From Thaumasiovibrio sp047250365 (GTDB lineage Bacteria > Pseudomonadota > Gammaproteobacteria > Enterobacterales > Vibrionaceae): a DNA stretch of 64,000 nucleotides. The position numbers and the translations under genes were made by a program. The notes under the pieces were generated by a model. The model saw only the letters and a list, made by a program, of their open reading frames with translations. It was not told where the DNA came from and did no database searches. The stretch is from contig NZ_JBLBVL010000005.1 of NCBI RefSeq assembly GCF_047250365.1, positions 1-64,000 of the forward strand, written 5' to 3'. Positions 53,087 through 61,170 of the stretch are shown piece by piece. Position 1 is the stretch's first letter, and each line of letters begins with the position of its first letter.

Positions 53087-53902
53087 ATGTGTAAAGTAGC
53101 TGTGGCTATGTCGGTTTATAAATCTGACAAGGCTTTATTTGTCAAGAAAGCTATTGATAGCATTCTTAATCAATCATGTTCCAATTTTGACTTGTTTGTT
53201 GAGGTTGATGGCCCTGTTTCAGATGAGATTAAGATAACTTTAGAAGGCTATGACACACTTGATAATGTTTATATTAACTTTAATGAAATCAATAAAGGTT
53301 TAGCATATAGGTTAAATTCAATTATTGACCGAGTTTTGTTATGTGGTAAATACACCTATTTAGCTAGAATGGATGCTGATGACATTTCAGGTGAATGTAG
53401 ACTACAAAAGCAGGTTTCATTTCTTGAGAGTAATCAAGATATAAGTGTTGTTGGTTCTGATGTTAATGAAATTTCAGATGATGGGGAATTTTTGTTTTAT
53501 AAGAAAATGGATGCTAAACATGAGGCTCTCGAAAAAAGAATAATAACAAAATGCCCATTCAATCATCCATCTGTTATGTTTAAAATAGATGTGTTTACTG
53601 AAGGGTTTCGCTATAATTCAAACCTCAAGAATACTCAAGACTATTATCTTTGGGTTGACTTATTAGCCAATGAAAAGAAGTTTGCGAATATTAATGAACC
53701 ATTGTTGGATTTTCGAGTTTCAAACGGTTTTCATTCTAGACGGGGTGTAAATAAGGCTTTGAATGATTTAAAATCAAGGCTTTATGCATTTGATAAATTG
53801 AATTGTTATAGTATTGCAAATATAATACACACTATAGTACTATTCATGTTGAGGTTATCACCGCCATTTGTAAAAAAATTGGCTTATAAGTTTTTACGTT
53901 AA
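53087..53902 (+). CDS. GT2-family glycosyltransferase
   Basis: Family 2 glycosyltransferase of 271 residues: CKVAVAMSVYKSDKALFVKK, NFDLFVEVDGPVSDE, KGLAYRLNSIID, and the DxD motif ARMDADDISGECRLQKQ. Resembles the amylovoran/WcaA-like branch, with NHPSVMFK in the second half. I start at MCKVAVA because GGTGG lies five bases before it. It is the last AT-rich gene; the next gene has higher G+C. Confidence 0.9.
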   Translation: MCKVAVAMSVYKSDKALFVKKAIDSILNQSCSNFDLFVEVDGPVSDEIKITLEGYDTLDNVYINFNEINKGLAYRLNSIIDRVLLCGKYTYLARMDADDISGECRLQKQVSFLESNQDISVVGSDVNEISDDGEFLFYKKMDAKHEALEKRIITKCPFNHPSVMFKIDVFTEGFRYNSNLKNTQDYYLWVDLLANEKKFANINEPLLDFRVSNGFHSRRGVNKALNDLKSRLYAFDKLNCYSIANIIHTIVLFMLRLSPPFVKKLAYKFLR

Positions 53903-53920
53903 TTTTTGTTTGGAGGTTTT

Positions 53921-54925
53921 ATGAGGTATTTAGTTACTGGGGCATCTGGATTTATAGGTAGTAGAGTTTCAGAAAAGCTTAATAGTCTTGGTCAGACAGT
54001 AGTTGGTGTTGATAATAATAATGACTACTATGATGTTAATCTAAAGTTTTCTCGATTAGAGCGTATTAATAATAAATTATTTACTTTTATTAATATGGAC
54101 TTCTCTGATAAATCCGCAGTCCAGTCGTTATTTGAAGAATATAAGTTTGATCGTGTTATTCATCTAGGTGCTCAGGCTGGTGTTCGTTATTCAATCGAAA
54201 ATCCAATGGCTTATGCTGATTCCAACCTTATTGGCCATTTAAACATTCTCGAAGCTTGTCGCCACCATAAAATTGAGCATTTGGTGTATGCATCATCAAG
54301 CTCTGTGTATGGTTTGAACGAGAAAACACCCTTTGAAACTTCAGACTCAGTTGACCACCCTGTTTCTCTTTATGCCGCGACGAAGAAATCTAATGAGTTG
54401 ATGAGTCACTCTTACTCGCATCTTTATGACATTCCAACCACTGGACTTCGTTTCTTTACCGTATATGGTCCGTGGGGTCGACCGGACATGGCGCCGTTTA
54501 TCTTTACTAAAAAGATTTTGGATGGCGAAACTATTGACATTAATAATAACGGTGACATGTGGCGAGATTTCACCTATATCGATGATATTGTTGAAGGTGT
54601 AGTTCGTATTGCCGATGTTATCCCTAAGCGTAATGATGACTGGACAGTTGAAGCGGGTACTCCTGCAACGAGCTCTGCTCCTTATGCGGTTTATAACATT
54701 GGTCACGGTAGTCCAATCAACTTGATGGAGTTTATCTCAGAAATTGAGAAAGCTTTAGGTATTGAAGCTAAAAAGAACTTTCGTGAAATGCAGCCTGGTG
54801 ATGTTTACAAAACTTACGCTGAGACCCAAGACTTGTTTGATGCAACCGGCTATAAGCCACAAGTTGGCGTTAAAGAAGGGGTTAAGAAGTTTGTTGATTG
54901 GTATAAAGAGTTTTACGATAAATAA
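53921..54925 (+). CDS. UDP-glucuronate 4-epimerase-like nucleotide-sugar epimerase
   Basis: Extended short-chain dehydrogenase of 334 residues. NAD-binding GASGFIGS at residues 7-14, Ser/Tyr/Lys triad in ASSSSVYG and YAATKKSNE near residue 145, and the LRFFTVYGPWGRPDMAPF and GDMWRDFTYIDDIV motifs of the UDP-GlcA 4-epimerase/Cap1J group. It would give UDP-galacturonate from UDP-glucuronate made by the next enzyme, Ugd. GGAGG lies just before the ATG. Substrate could also be a UDP-HexNAc or its uronic acid. Confidence 0.88.
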   Translation: MRYLVTGASGFIGSRVSEKLNSLGQTVVGVDNNNDYYDVNLKFSRLERINNKLFTFINMDFSDKSAVQSLFEEYKFDRVIHLGAQAGVRYSIENPMAYADSNLIGHLNILEACRHHKIEHLVYASSSSVYGLNEKTPFETSDSVDHPVSLYAATKKSNELMSHSYSHLYDIPTTGLRFFTVYGPWGRPDMAPFIFTKKILDGETIDINNNGDMWRDFTYIDDIVEGVVRIADVIPKRNDDWTVEAGTPATSSAPYAVYNIGHGSPINLMEFISEIEKALGIEAKKNFREMQPGDVYKTYAETQDLFDATGYKPQVGVKEGVKKFVDWYKEFYDK

Positions 54926-54982
54926 TCTTTTCCATTTATCTTATTGAAACAAAAGCAGGCTATTATTAACATATTTTAATGC

Positions 54983-54998
54983 CGAGATAATTATCTCG
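54983..54998 (+). promoter_or_regulatory. 16-base palindrome before ugd
   Basis: CGAGATAATTATCTCG is a perfect palindrome 48 bases before the ugd start codon, preceded by an AT-rich stretch. It could be an operator giving ugd its own control; no regulator can be named. Confidence 0.4.
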
Positions 54999-55045
54999 TT
55001 ATATAGCTATTTGCTGTCATTATAATTTAAACAGTTGGACGTTAA

Positions 55046-56212
55046 ATGAAAATTGCAATTGCAGGTACAGGCTACGTTGGCCTATCTAATGCGGTACTTT
55101 TATCGCAGCATCATGAAGTTATTGCTGTTGATATTATTCAACAGAAAGTTGACTTGCTTAATGATCGTATGTCACCGATTGTCGATGCGGAAATAGAAGA
55201 TTTTCTTGCGAATAAACCCCTTAACTTACGAGCCACTTTAGATAAGCAGCTGGCTTATCAAGATGCTGAGTTTGTCATCATTGCCACTCCAACTGATTAT
55301 GATGTTGAAAACAACTACTTTAATACTTCTTCTGTTGAAGCTGTCATTAAAGACGTTATGGCAATTAATCCTAATGCAGTAATGGTAATTAAATCGACTG
55401 TTCCAGTTGGTTACACCGCGCGTATTAAAGAAGAGTTGGGCTGCGATAACTTGATCTTTTCACCGGAATTCTTGCGTGAAGGCCGTGCATTGTACGACAA
55501 CTTGCATCCGTCACGTATTATTGTTGGCGAACGTAGTGAACGTGCAGAGGTTTTCGCGAACTTGCTTGTAGAAGGCGCGATAAAAGAACACATTCAAGTT
55601 CTTTTTACTGATTCAACAGAAGCAGAAGCGGTTAAGCTGTTCTCAAACACTTACCTTGCTATGCGTGTTGCTTACTTTAATGAGCTAGATTCGTATGCCG
55701 AATCTCATGGTCTGAATGCTCGACAAGTTATTGAAGGGGTTGGGTTAGACCCACGCATTGGCAGTCACTACAACAACCCATCGTTTGGGTATGGCGGTTA
55801 TTGCTTGCCGAAAGATACTAAGCAGTTACGTGCGAACTATGCTGATGTACCTAACAGTATTATTGGTGCCATTGTTGATGCTAATACGACGCGCAAAGAC
55901 TTTATCGCTGATAGTATTTTGAAACGTAATCCTCAGCGCGTGGGCATCTATCGCTTGATCATGAAGGCCGGGTCGGATAATTTCCGCGCCTCAAGCATTC
56001 AAGGTATTATGAAACGCCTTAAAGCGAAAGGTATTGAAGTCGTTATTTTCGAGCCAGTCTTAGAAGAAGAAGAGTTCTTCCACTCTAAAGTAATGACCGA
56101 TTTGAACGAGTTCAAATCAAGTTGTGATGTGATTGTCTCAAACCGCATGGCTGAAGAACTTAATGATGTTGAAGATAAAGTCTACACTCGCGATCTTTTT
56201 GGCAGTGATTGA
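55046..56212 (+). CDS. ugd: UDP-glucose 6-dehydrogenase
   Basis: Oxidises UDP-glucose to UDP-glucuronate with two NAD. Rossmann loop MKIAIAGTGYVGLSNAVLL, FSPEFLREGRALYDNLHPSRIIVG near residue 142, AVKLFSNTYLAMRVAYFNELD near residue 196, and the catalytic Cys in GGYCLPKDTKQL near residue 252. Length 388 equals E. coli Ugd. Its product supplies the epimerase upstream; its substrate comes from GalU downstream. Confidence 0.97.
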   Translation: MKIAIAGTGYVGLSNAVLLSQHHEVIAVDIIQQKVDLLNDRMSPIVDAEIEDFLANKPLNLRATLDKQLAYQDAEFVIIATPTDYDVENNYFNTSSVEAVIKDVMAINPNAVMVIKSTVPVGYTARIKEELGCDNLIFSPEFLREGRALYDNLHPSRIIVGERSERAEVFANLLVEGAIKEHIQVLFTDSTEAEAVKLFSNTYLAMRVAYFNELDSYAESHGLNARQVIEGVGLDPRIGSHYNNPSFGYGGYCLPKDTKQLRANYADVPNSIIGAIVDANTTRKDFIADSILKRNPQRVGIYRLIMKAGSDNFRASSIQGIMKRLKAKGIEVVIFEPVLEEEEFFHSKVMTDLNEFKSSCDVIVSNRMAEELNDVEDKVYTRDLFGSD

Positions 56213-56333
56213 TCAACGGTTTCACTTATTACGTTTGTAGAAGTATTCCTTTTAGTCAGTGAACATAGAAATTGTGGTTGGCTATTTCTAAATTAGGCTA
56301 GCCACCGTTATTCATCTCTCAGGTTTTGAACTA

Positions 56334-57254
56334 ATGAAAAAAATAACAAAAGCCGTCATTCCAGTGGCGGGGCTAGGCACACGTATGCTTCCAGCAACCA
56401 AAGCCATTCCCAAGGAAATGCTACCGATTGTTGATAAGCCGCTTATTCAATATATTGTTAATGAATGTGTGGCTGCAGGCATTAAAGAGATTGTGCTGGT
56501 AACGCACTCTTCAAAAAATGCAATTGAAAACCATTTTGACACCTCTTACGAACTAGAGGCGACCCTTGAAAAGCGTGTTAAACGTCAGTTGCTCGATGAA
56601 GTGCAATCCATTTGTCCACGCGACGTCACCATTATGCATGTGCGTCAAGGTCACGCGAAAGGTTTGGGTCACGCTGTACTGTGCGCCAAACCTCTTGTCG
56701 GCGAGTCGCCATTTGCCGTGGTGTTGCCAGATGTCATTTTGGATGAGTACACTGCGGATCAAGCGCAAGAAAACTTAGCGGCGATGTTGAAACGTTTTGA
56801 TAAGACTAACGCTAGTCAAATTATGGTTGAGCCGGTGCCAATGGTCGATGTGTCGAAGTACGGTGTTGTTGATTGTGGTGGCGCTGCACTATCAGGTGGC
56901 GAATCTCATGCTATGACCGCAATGGTTGAAAAGCCTGCTGTTGAAGAGGCACCATCTAACCTCGCTGTTGTTGGCCGTTATGTATTGTCATCGAATATTT
57001 GGGACAAACTCGCAATCACACCGCCAGGCGCGGGTGATGAAATTCAGCTGACTGATGCCATTGACATGCTAATGGCAGAAGAAACTGTTGAAGCCTTTCA
57101 TATGACCGGTAAGTCGCACGATTGTGGTGACAAGTTGGGTTACCTAAAAGCCTTTGTTGAGTATGGTCTGCGTCACGACGCATTGGGTGGTGACTTTTCT
57201 GATTATTTAAATAGCTTGATGGGCGCGGAGAATAACTTGAAACTGGTTGGCTAA
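56334..57254 (+). CDS. galU: UTP-glucose-1-phosphate uridylyltransferase
   Basis: Makes UDP-glucose. Nucleotide-binding AVIPVAGLGTRMLPATKAIPKEMLP at the N-terminus, VLVTHSSKNAIENHFD, GQAH-type RQGHAKGLGHAV near residue 103, and GAGDEIQLTDAI near residue 235. Length 306 (E. coli 302). With ugd and the epimerase it forms a uronic-acid supply module. A terminator follows. Confidence 0.96.
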   Translation: MKKITKAVIPVAGLGTRMLPATKAIPKEMLPIVDKPLIQYIVNECVAAGIKEIVLVTHSSKNAIENHFDTSYELEATLEKRVKRQLLDEVQSICPRDVTIMHVRQGHAKGLGHAVLCAKPLVGESPFAVVLPDVILDEYTADQAQENLAAMLKRFDKTNASQIMVEPVPMVDVSKYGVVDCGGAALSGGESHAMTAMVEKPAVEEAPSNLAVVGRYVLSSNIWDKLAITPPGAGDEIQLTDAIDMLMAEETVEAFHMTGKSHDCGDKLGYLKAFVEYGLRHDALGGDFSDYLNSLMGAENNLKLVG

Positions 57255-57312
57255 TACCGTTAATTGGATAAGGCGCTCGTATTACTTATTTACATAAAAA
57301 TGTAACAAAGAT

Positions 57313-57342
57313 AAGGTAGTTATAAATAAACTGCCTTTTTTT
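57313..57342 (+). terminator. Rho-independent terminator of galU
   Basis: AGGTAGTT pairs with AACTGCCT (one G-U pair) around an AT-rich loop and is followed by seven T. It ends the main capsule transcript before wecA. Confidence 0.85.
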
Positions 57343-57435
57343 CAATACAAAGCTGTTATAATCGTTGCTACCCAAGCTACTGTGTTATTGGTTAATTATT
57401 ACATAGGCGCTAGGCGATATTGTTTTCAGTTGGCA

Positions 57436-57451
57436 TGTGATCAGGTTCACA
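57436..57451 (+). promoter_or_regulatory. CRP-cAMP binding site upstream of wecA
   Basis: TGTGATCAGGTTCACA is an exact TGTGA-N6-TCACA match, 93 bases before the wecA start and behind the galU terminator. That position fits CRP activation of a promoter for wecA. Confidence 0.75.
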
Positions 57452-57543
57452 GATTATATTCGATATTGGCTGTTGATAATAATTGGTTGGCAACTGATGA
57501 ATTACATAATAAAAATATTTCCTAAATAGGGCTAGGTAAAGTT

Positions 57544-58635
57544 ATGGATAAGACACTTTTCTTGGAATTTACGATGCTGTTCATTGTAGCGTGGGTCACG
57601 CTATATGTGGGTCGTAAAGGTGCCAGATTAGTAGGTTTAGTGGATAAACCCAATGAACGAAAACATCATGATGGGGCGATCCCTTTAGTCGGAGGATTAT
57701 CAGTAGGGTTAACGGTGATTGCCTTTGCGCTTTACCATAGCGCTCAATACCCGCAAACATTGGTCTATGTTTTTTGTGTCGCCATTTTATTGATTGTTGG
57801 CGTGCTGGATGACCGTTTTGATATTAGCTTTAAGTCGCGCTTGGTGGTACAGGCCCTGTTATCATTAATCATGATTAACTTGGCAGAGATTGAATTGCAC
57901 TATCTAGGCAACCTGTTCGGTTTTGGCGGCATTGAGTTAGGCTGGCTTGGCGCCGTGGTAACCATTGTTGCGGTTATTGGTGCAATCAATGCGTTTAATA
58001 TGGTTGATGGTATCGATGGCCTGCTCGGTGGCTTGTCGATGGTGACGTTCTTCTCGTTAAGTATCGCGTTATGGCTATCTGGCGATACCGTGCTGGTTTA
58101 CGCTTGCATGGTATTTGTGGTCGCGATGTTACCGTATGTATTATTCAACCTCGCTATCTTCGGTAAGAAGCGCAAAGTATTTATGGGTGATGCAGGGTCG
58201 ATGGTGATTGGTTTTTCTGTCGTATGGTTGCTGTTGTCCTCTACGCAAACAGCAGTACACAGCTTAGAGCCAATTACAGTGGTGTGGTTTATTGCCATTC
58301 CTTTGTGCGATATGGCATCTATTATGATGCGCCGTATAAAACGCGGTGATTCGCCATTTAAACCAGACCGTGATCATTTGCACCATATCTTTTTGCGTTT
58401 GAACTTGAGTTCTCGTCAAACCCTCGCCGCAATTTGTTCGATTGCTTTAATGTGTTCAGGATTTGGCCTGCTTGGGCAGTTACTAGATCTGCCGGAATAT
58501 TTTATGTTTGGCGCATTTGTTCTGTTATTTGCCGCTTACCATTACACCCTAAGCCATGTTTGGGTACTGACTAAGCGCATCCGTGAGCGTTTGGCGCTGC
58601 GTCGCCGTGAGTCACTAGAGCGAGATATCGCTTAG
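57544..58635 (+). CDS. wecA: Undecaprenyl-phosphate GlcNAc-1-phosphate transferase
   Basis: Polytopic membrane enzyme of 363 residues that starts O-antigen, enterobacterial-common-antigen-like or capsule repeat units by moving GlcNAc-1-phosphate from UDP-GlcNAc to undecaprenyl phosphate. Motifs: LVDKPNERKHHDGAIPLVGG near residue 35, the DD pair VGVLDDRFDISFKSR near residue 85, INAFNMVDGIDGLLGGL near residue 150, VFMGDAGSMVIGF near residue 215, and the loop-5 DRDHLHHIFLRLN near residue 275. No other initiating transferase is visible in the capsule locus. Confidence 0.95.
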   Translation: MDKTLFLEFTMLFIVAWVTLYVGRKGARLVGLVDKPNERKHHDGAIPLVGGLSVGLTVIAFALYHSAQYPQTLVYVFCVAILLIVGVLDDRFDISFKSRLVVQALLSLIMINLAEIELHYLGNLFGFGGIELGWLGAVVTIVAVIGAINAFNMVDGIDGLLGGLSMVTFFSLSIALWLSGDTVLVYACMVFVVAMLPYVLFNLAIFGKKRKVFMGDAGSMVIGFSVVWLLLSSTQTAVHSLEPITVVWFIAIPLCDMASIMMRRIKRGDSPFKPDRDHLHHIFLRLNLSSRQTLAAICSIALMCSGFGLLGQLLDLPEYFMFGAFVLLFAAYHYTLSHVWVLTKRIRERLALRRRESLERDIA

Positions 58636-58677
58636 TTATAGACTCGTCTAGCCCAGAATAGATTCGCGTAGATAATG

Positions 58678-58709
58678 AGCCATCCTCTTAACTAAGAGGG
58701 TGGCTTTTC
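58678..58709 (+). terminator. Rho-independent terminator of wecA
   Basis: AGCCATCCTCTT pairs with AAGAGGGTGGCT (G-U tolerated) around a four-base loop, followed by TTTCTATTT. Confidence 0.88.
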
Positions 58710-58783
58710 TATTTGCGCGGAGTATGCCGTTTCTTTGTCGGAAGCGGCTTTTTTCATCCACGATTTAATGAAGGATTATTTCA

Positions 58784-59581
58784 ATGAAATTAATTGAAGC
58801 TGTTATTCCTGTTTTCCTATGGGTATCGACGCCGGTACTTGCACAAGGCTGTTTTGATGGCGAAACAGATGGCTCGGAGTGGTTCTCCAAAACAATCCAT
58901 TATCCCACGCCGTTGGTGATTGATTATCAATCCAGTGTGTGGGACGACATTCATCATCTGTTTTTCGACTTTGATGTTGATAAGGTCGACAACCCGCGCT
59001 CATTTCGTGTCACTGGTGAGCTCAATCAGCCTATCACTGAGCGGCAGTCGATTTGGGGGCGCCTAGAAGGCTGGTCAGGCGGTACAGGCGGATCGCTTTA
59101 TCCAGGGCAGTCTTTTCATATGAACCTTAACTTACCCCAGTACTTCGAAAAGTTGGAAGACGGCGAGATATTGCTTGGTCTTGGGCGCAGTGGCTCAATG
59201 GAGCATGTCGAACTCAATAGTCTCACCGCGACCTTTTGTGGTGTACGTGTGCTGGACGGGCAAACGGTGTTTGTGGATGCGACGCAACATGCGTTAGGCA
59301 GTGTGGATGGGGCCGCGATGTCATGGCCGGTTGAGCCTCAAGTGACGTATGTCGCGACAGTGTCAGGCAATGCCTCGGATGGTCAAAATCGCAAGTTGGC
59401 GGGAGTGAGTGTGCAATACAACGATCCGCGCGCACGTGCCAACGTGGTAAAAAACATGATCCCAGATCAGCCGACCTATATTCACTCGGAAGGCGAGTTG
59501 CGCTTTTTCTATGTCAGTGAGACAGATGAAAATACCGGCGGTTACACGGTGAGTCTAAAACGTGTGAATCTGGACGAGTGA
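58784..59581 (+). CDS. Secreted protein, paralogue A of an unrecognised tandem pair
   Basis: 265 residues with a signal peptide ending TPVLAQG near residue 21, so periplasmic or exported. I do not recognise it. It is clearly related to the next gene: shared blocks are PTPL-hydrophobic-YxSxxWxDI (near residue 43), FFDFD, QPITERQSI (near 84), GQSFHMNL, ILLGLGRSGSMEHV (near 128), VFVDATQHALG (near 166), YNDPRARANVV (near 210) and YIHSEGELRFFYVSE followed by GGYTVSLKRVNL at the end. The fold looks all-beta, like a carbohydrate-binding or jelly-roll protein; this is inference. It lies after wecA, behind a terminator. Confidence 0.75.
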   Translation: MKLIEAVIPVFLWVSTPVLAQGCFDGETDGSEWFSKTIHYPTPLVIDYQSSVWDDIHHLFFDFDVDKVDNPRSFRVTGELNQPITERQSIWGRLEGWSGGTGGSLYPGQSFHMNLNLPQYFEKLEDGEILLGLGRSGSMEHVELNSLTATFCGVRVLDGQTVFVDATQHALGSVDGAAMSWPVEPQVTYVATVSGNASDGQNRKLAGVSVQYNDPRARANVVKNMIPDQPTYIHSEGELRFFYVSETDENTGGYTVSLKRVNLDE

Positions 59582-59588
59582 GGCGCTT

Positions 59589-60383
59589 ATGACTTACCAA
59601 CGAACGATCGGTGTATGGTTATTGATCGCGATGTTAACGGGCTGCCAATCTGATCACACTGAGGAGGATGAAAGCGATCTTACGCCACTGGAATCAACGG
59701 TGACGTTTCCTACTCCACTAACGCTTGGTTATGAGTCCACACAATGGGCAGATATTGAAAAGATCTACTTTGATTTCGGGCATGTGGCGATTGATTCGCC
59801 GACGGAACTATCGCTCAATATCGAATTGGCTTCACCGTTAACCCAAAGACAAACGATCACCGCTGAGCTAAAGACGCAAGAGATAGCGCTGGGTACAGAG
59901 GTCAGCCAAGGTAGTCAATTTACCATGGAGTTGAACCACCCAGTCTACTTCGATGCTGTTCGTGAGGGCCATATGACCATTGGCCTTGGCCGAATGGGCG
60001 CAGCAGAGCCCTTGCTAATTAAACGCATCACGGCGCGCGTGACAGGCTCGGTGCCACCGACTGATGATACGCTGTTTGTTGACCCGGCTTATCATACTCT
60101 GGGGCAACCCAACGCTGAGCTCAAGACCTATTACGTGTCACCCGCGATGACCTATCGTGTGCAACTTCAAGGCGAGACCGTCGATAGCCAAGGCTATTCG
60201 GTGCAAGGGTTGGGCGCGCGTTACTTTGACCCTAGTGCACAGGTGAATAAAGTGCAGACCGTGATGCCACATCAGGACGCCTTTATTCATACCGATGGCG
60301 AAGTGAGCTTTTTCTACATGAGCGAGGACCAGCCTCATCGTGGTGGCTTCACGGTAATTATAGATAAGGCGAACTTGTCGTAA
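59589..60383 (+). CDS. Lipoprotein, paralogue B of an unrecognised tandem pair
   Basis: 264 residues with lipobox LTGC (Cys near 19) followed by QSDHTEEDESD, so probably an outer-membrane lipoprotein with a flexible acidic linker. It repeats the blocks of the preceding gene in the same order: FPTPLTLGYESTQWADI, YFDF, SPLTQRQTI, GSQFTMELN, MTIGLGRMGAAEPL, LFVDPAYHTLG, RYFDPSAQVNKVQ and IHTDGEVSFFYMSE followed by GGFTVIIDKANL. It starts eight bases after paralogue A, so the two are cotranscribed. One soluble and one membrane-tethered copy suggests a working pair. Confidence 0.75.
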   Translation: MTYQRTIGVWLLIAMLTGCQSDHTEEDESDLTPLESTVTFPTPLTLGYESTQWADIEKIYFDFGHVAIDSPTELSLNIELASPLTQRQTITAELKTQEIALGTEVSQGSQFTMELNHPVYFDAVREGHMTIGLGRMGAAEPLLIKRITARVTGSVPPTDDTLFVDPAYHTLGQPNAELKTYYVSPAMTYRVQLQGETVDSQGYSVQGLGARYFDPSAQVNKVQTVMPHQDAFIHTDGEVSFFYMSEDQPHRGGFTVIIDKANLS

Positions 60384-60411
60384 CGATAGAGAAATCCATT
60401 GTAGATTCAAT

Positions 60412-60441
60412 TGCCCTTTTCGCTGTTAGGCGTTAAGGGCA
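60412..60441 (+). terminator. Hairpin after the paralogous pair
   Basis: TGCCCTT and AAGGGCA enclose a 16-base loop with further pairing, 29 bases after the stop of paralogue B. Weak as a terminator because no T run follows. Confidence 0.4.
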
Positions 60442-60511
60442 TTCCTGAAGATGTAGGGTGGGCGGGATTATCTACCTGACTAGATATCAGTGCTTGTATG
60501 AGCGCAGCACC

Positions 60512-60561
60512 GTCAGCGATCACTTAAATCGTTAAGATCTGGCTCTAGAATGAACGCTGAC
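60512..60561 (-). repeat. Inverted repeat after the unknown island gene
   Basis: GTCAGCG and CGCTGAC are complementary across 36 bases, with CTTAA/TTAAG nested inside. It lies directly after the stop codon of the next minus-strand gene and is either its terminator hairpin or part of the element edge. Confidence 0.4.
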
Positions 60562-61170
60562 CTATAAACGGCTAGCTTCTCTATTCGTCGCCTCCCAAGG
60601 CATTGGGAGTAAAAAGTAGCGCCATGCTTTAAGATGAAAACACTGCGGAGCGGCGTTGCCAGTAAAATAAAAGCACTGCTTATCTTTGGCGTTATTAAGC
60701 ATGACAGCATTCGCGTTATAAGATAGCTCTGCATTAGGTGCACGTGAGTGTTCATACAACGCGAGACATAGAGCGCGGCAGTAAGTAAGGTGTCGACACC
60801 ATATTTGATCTCTGTCTATCTCATTTTTCGCCTTTAATAGCGCAGCGTAATATTTGATAAGCGGCAGCTCTGGATAGGCGAGGTGAAGAGAGATATCTTC
60901 AAACATGGTATCGCGAGACTCTAGAAGTGCTTTGCTATAACGCAAGACTGAGAGCATCAATCGCGGATTATATTGCGCTTTGTCCCAGTAGTACTTGGCT
61001 GCGGATTCCAGCTCATACTGGCACTGTAAGCTGGTCGGTATCGCGCCGTCTTGACACAAAAGTGTTTGGATAGAATGGTGCTGCGCACCAAGCGCAAATG
61101 CGGCTAGAGAATCAAGATTATGTTGGCTTTCAAAAAAGTGGTGAGGTTGACTAAAGTGGTTAATCTTCAT
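60562..61170 (-). CDS. Unknown protein coupled to the integrase
   Basis: 202 residues, no signal peptide or membrane segment, rich in His, Ala and Leu and largely helical (SLQCQYELESAAKYYWDKAQ, RLMLSVLRYSKALLESRD, LIKYYAALLKAKNEIDRDQ). Not recognised. Its ATG lies inside the last codons of the integrase gene and the GGGAGG there serves as its ribosome-binding site, so the two are translationally coupled. That suggests a role in integration or excision, or in the maintenance of the element, but the sequence itself does not show one. It is too large for a typical excisionase. Confidence 0.7.
   Translation of the reverse strand: MKINHFSQPHHFFESQHNLDSLAAFALGAQHHSIQTLLCQDGAIPTSLQCQYELESAAKYYWDKAQYNPRLMLSVLRYSKALLESRDTMFEDISLHLAYPELPLIKYYAALLKAKNEIDRDQIWCRHLTYCRALCLALYEHSRAPNAELSYNANAVMLNNAKDKQCFYFTGNAAPQCFHLKAWRYFLLPMPWEATNREASRL

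Noticed and set aside
60384..60561. attC-like integron site
   Set aside because: There are inverted repeats but no proper core-site pair, and the nearby recombinase is not of the integron type.
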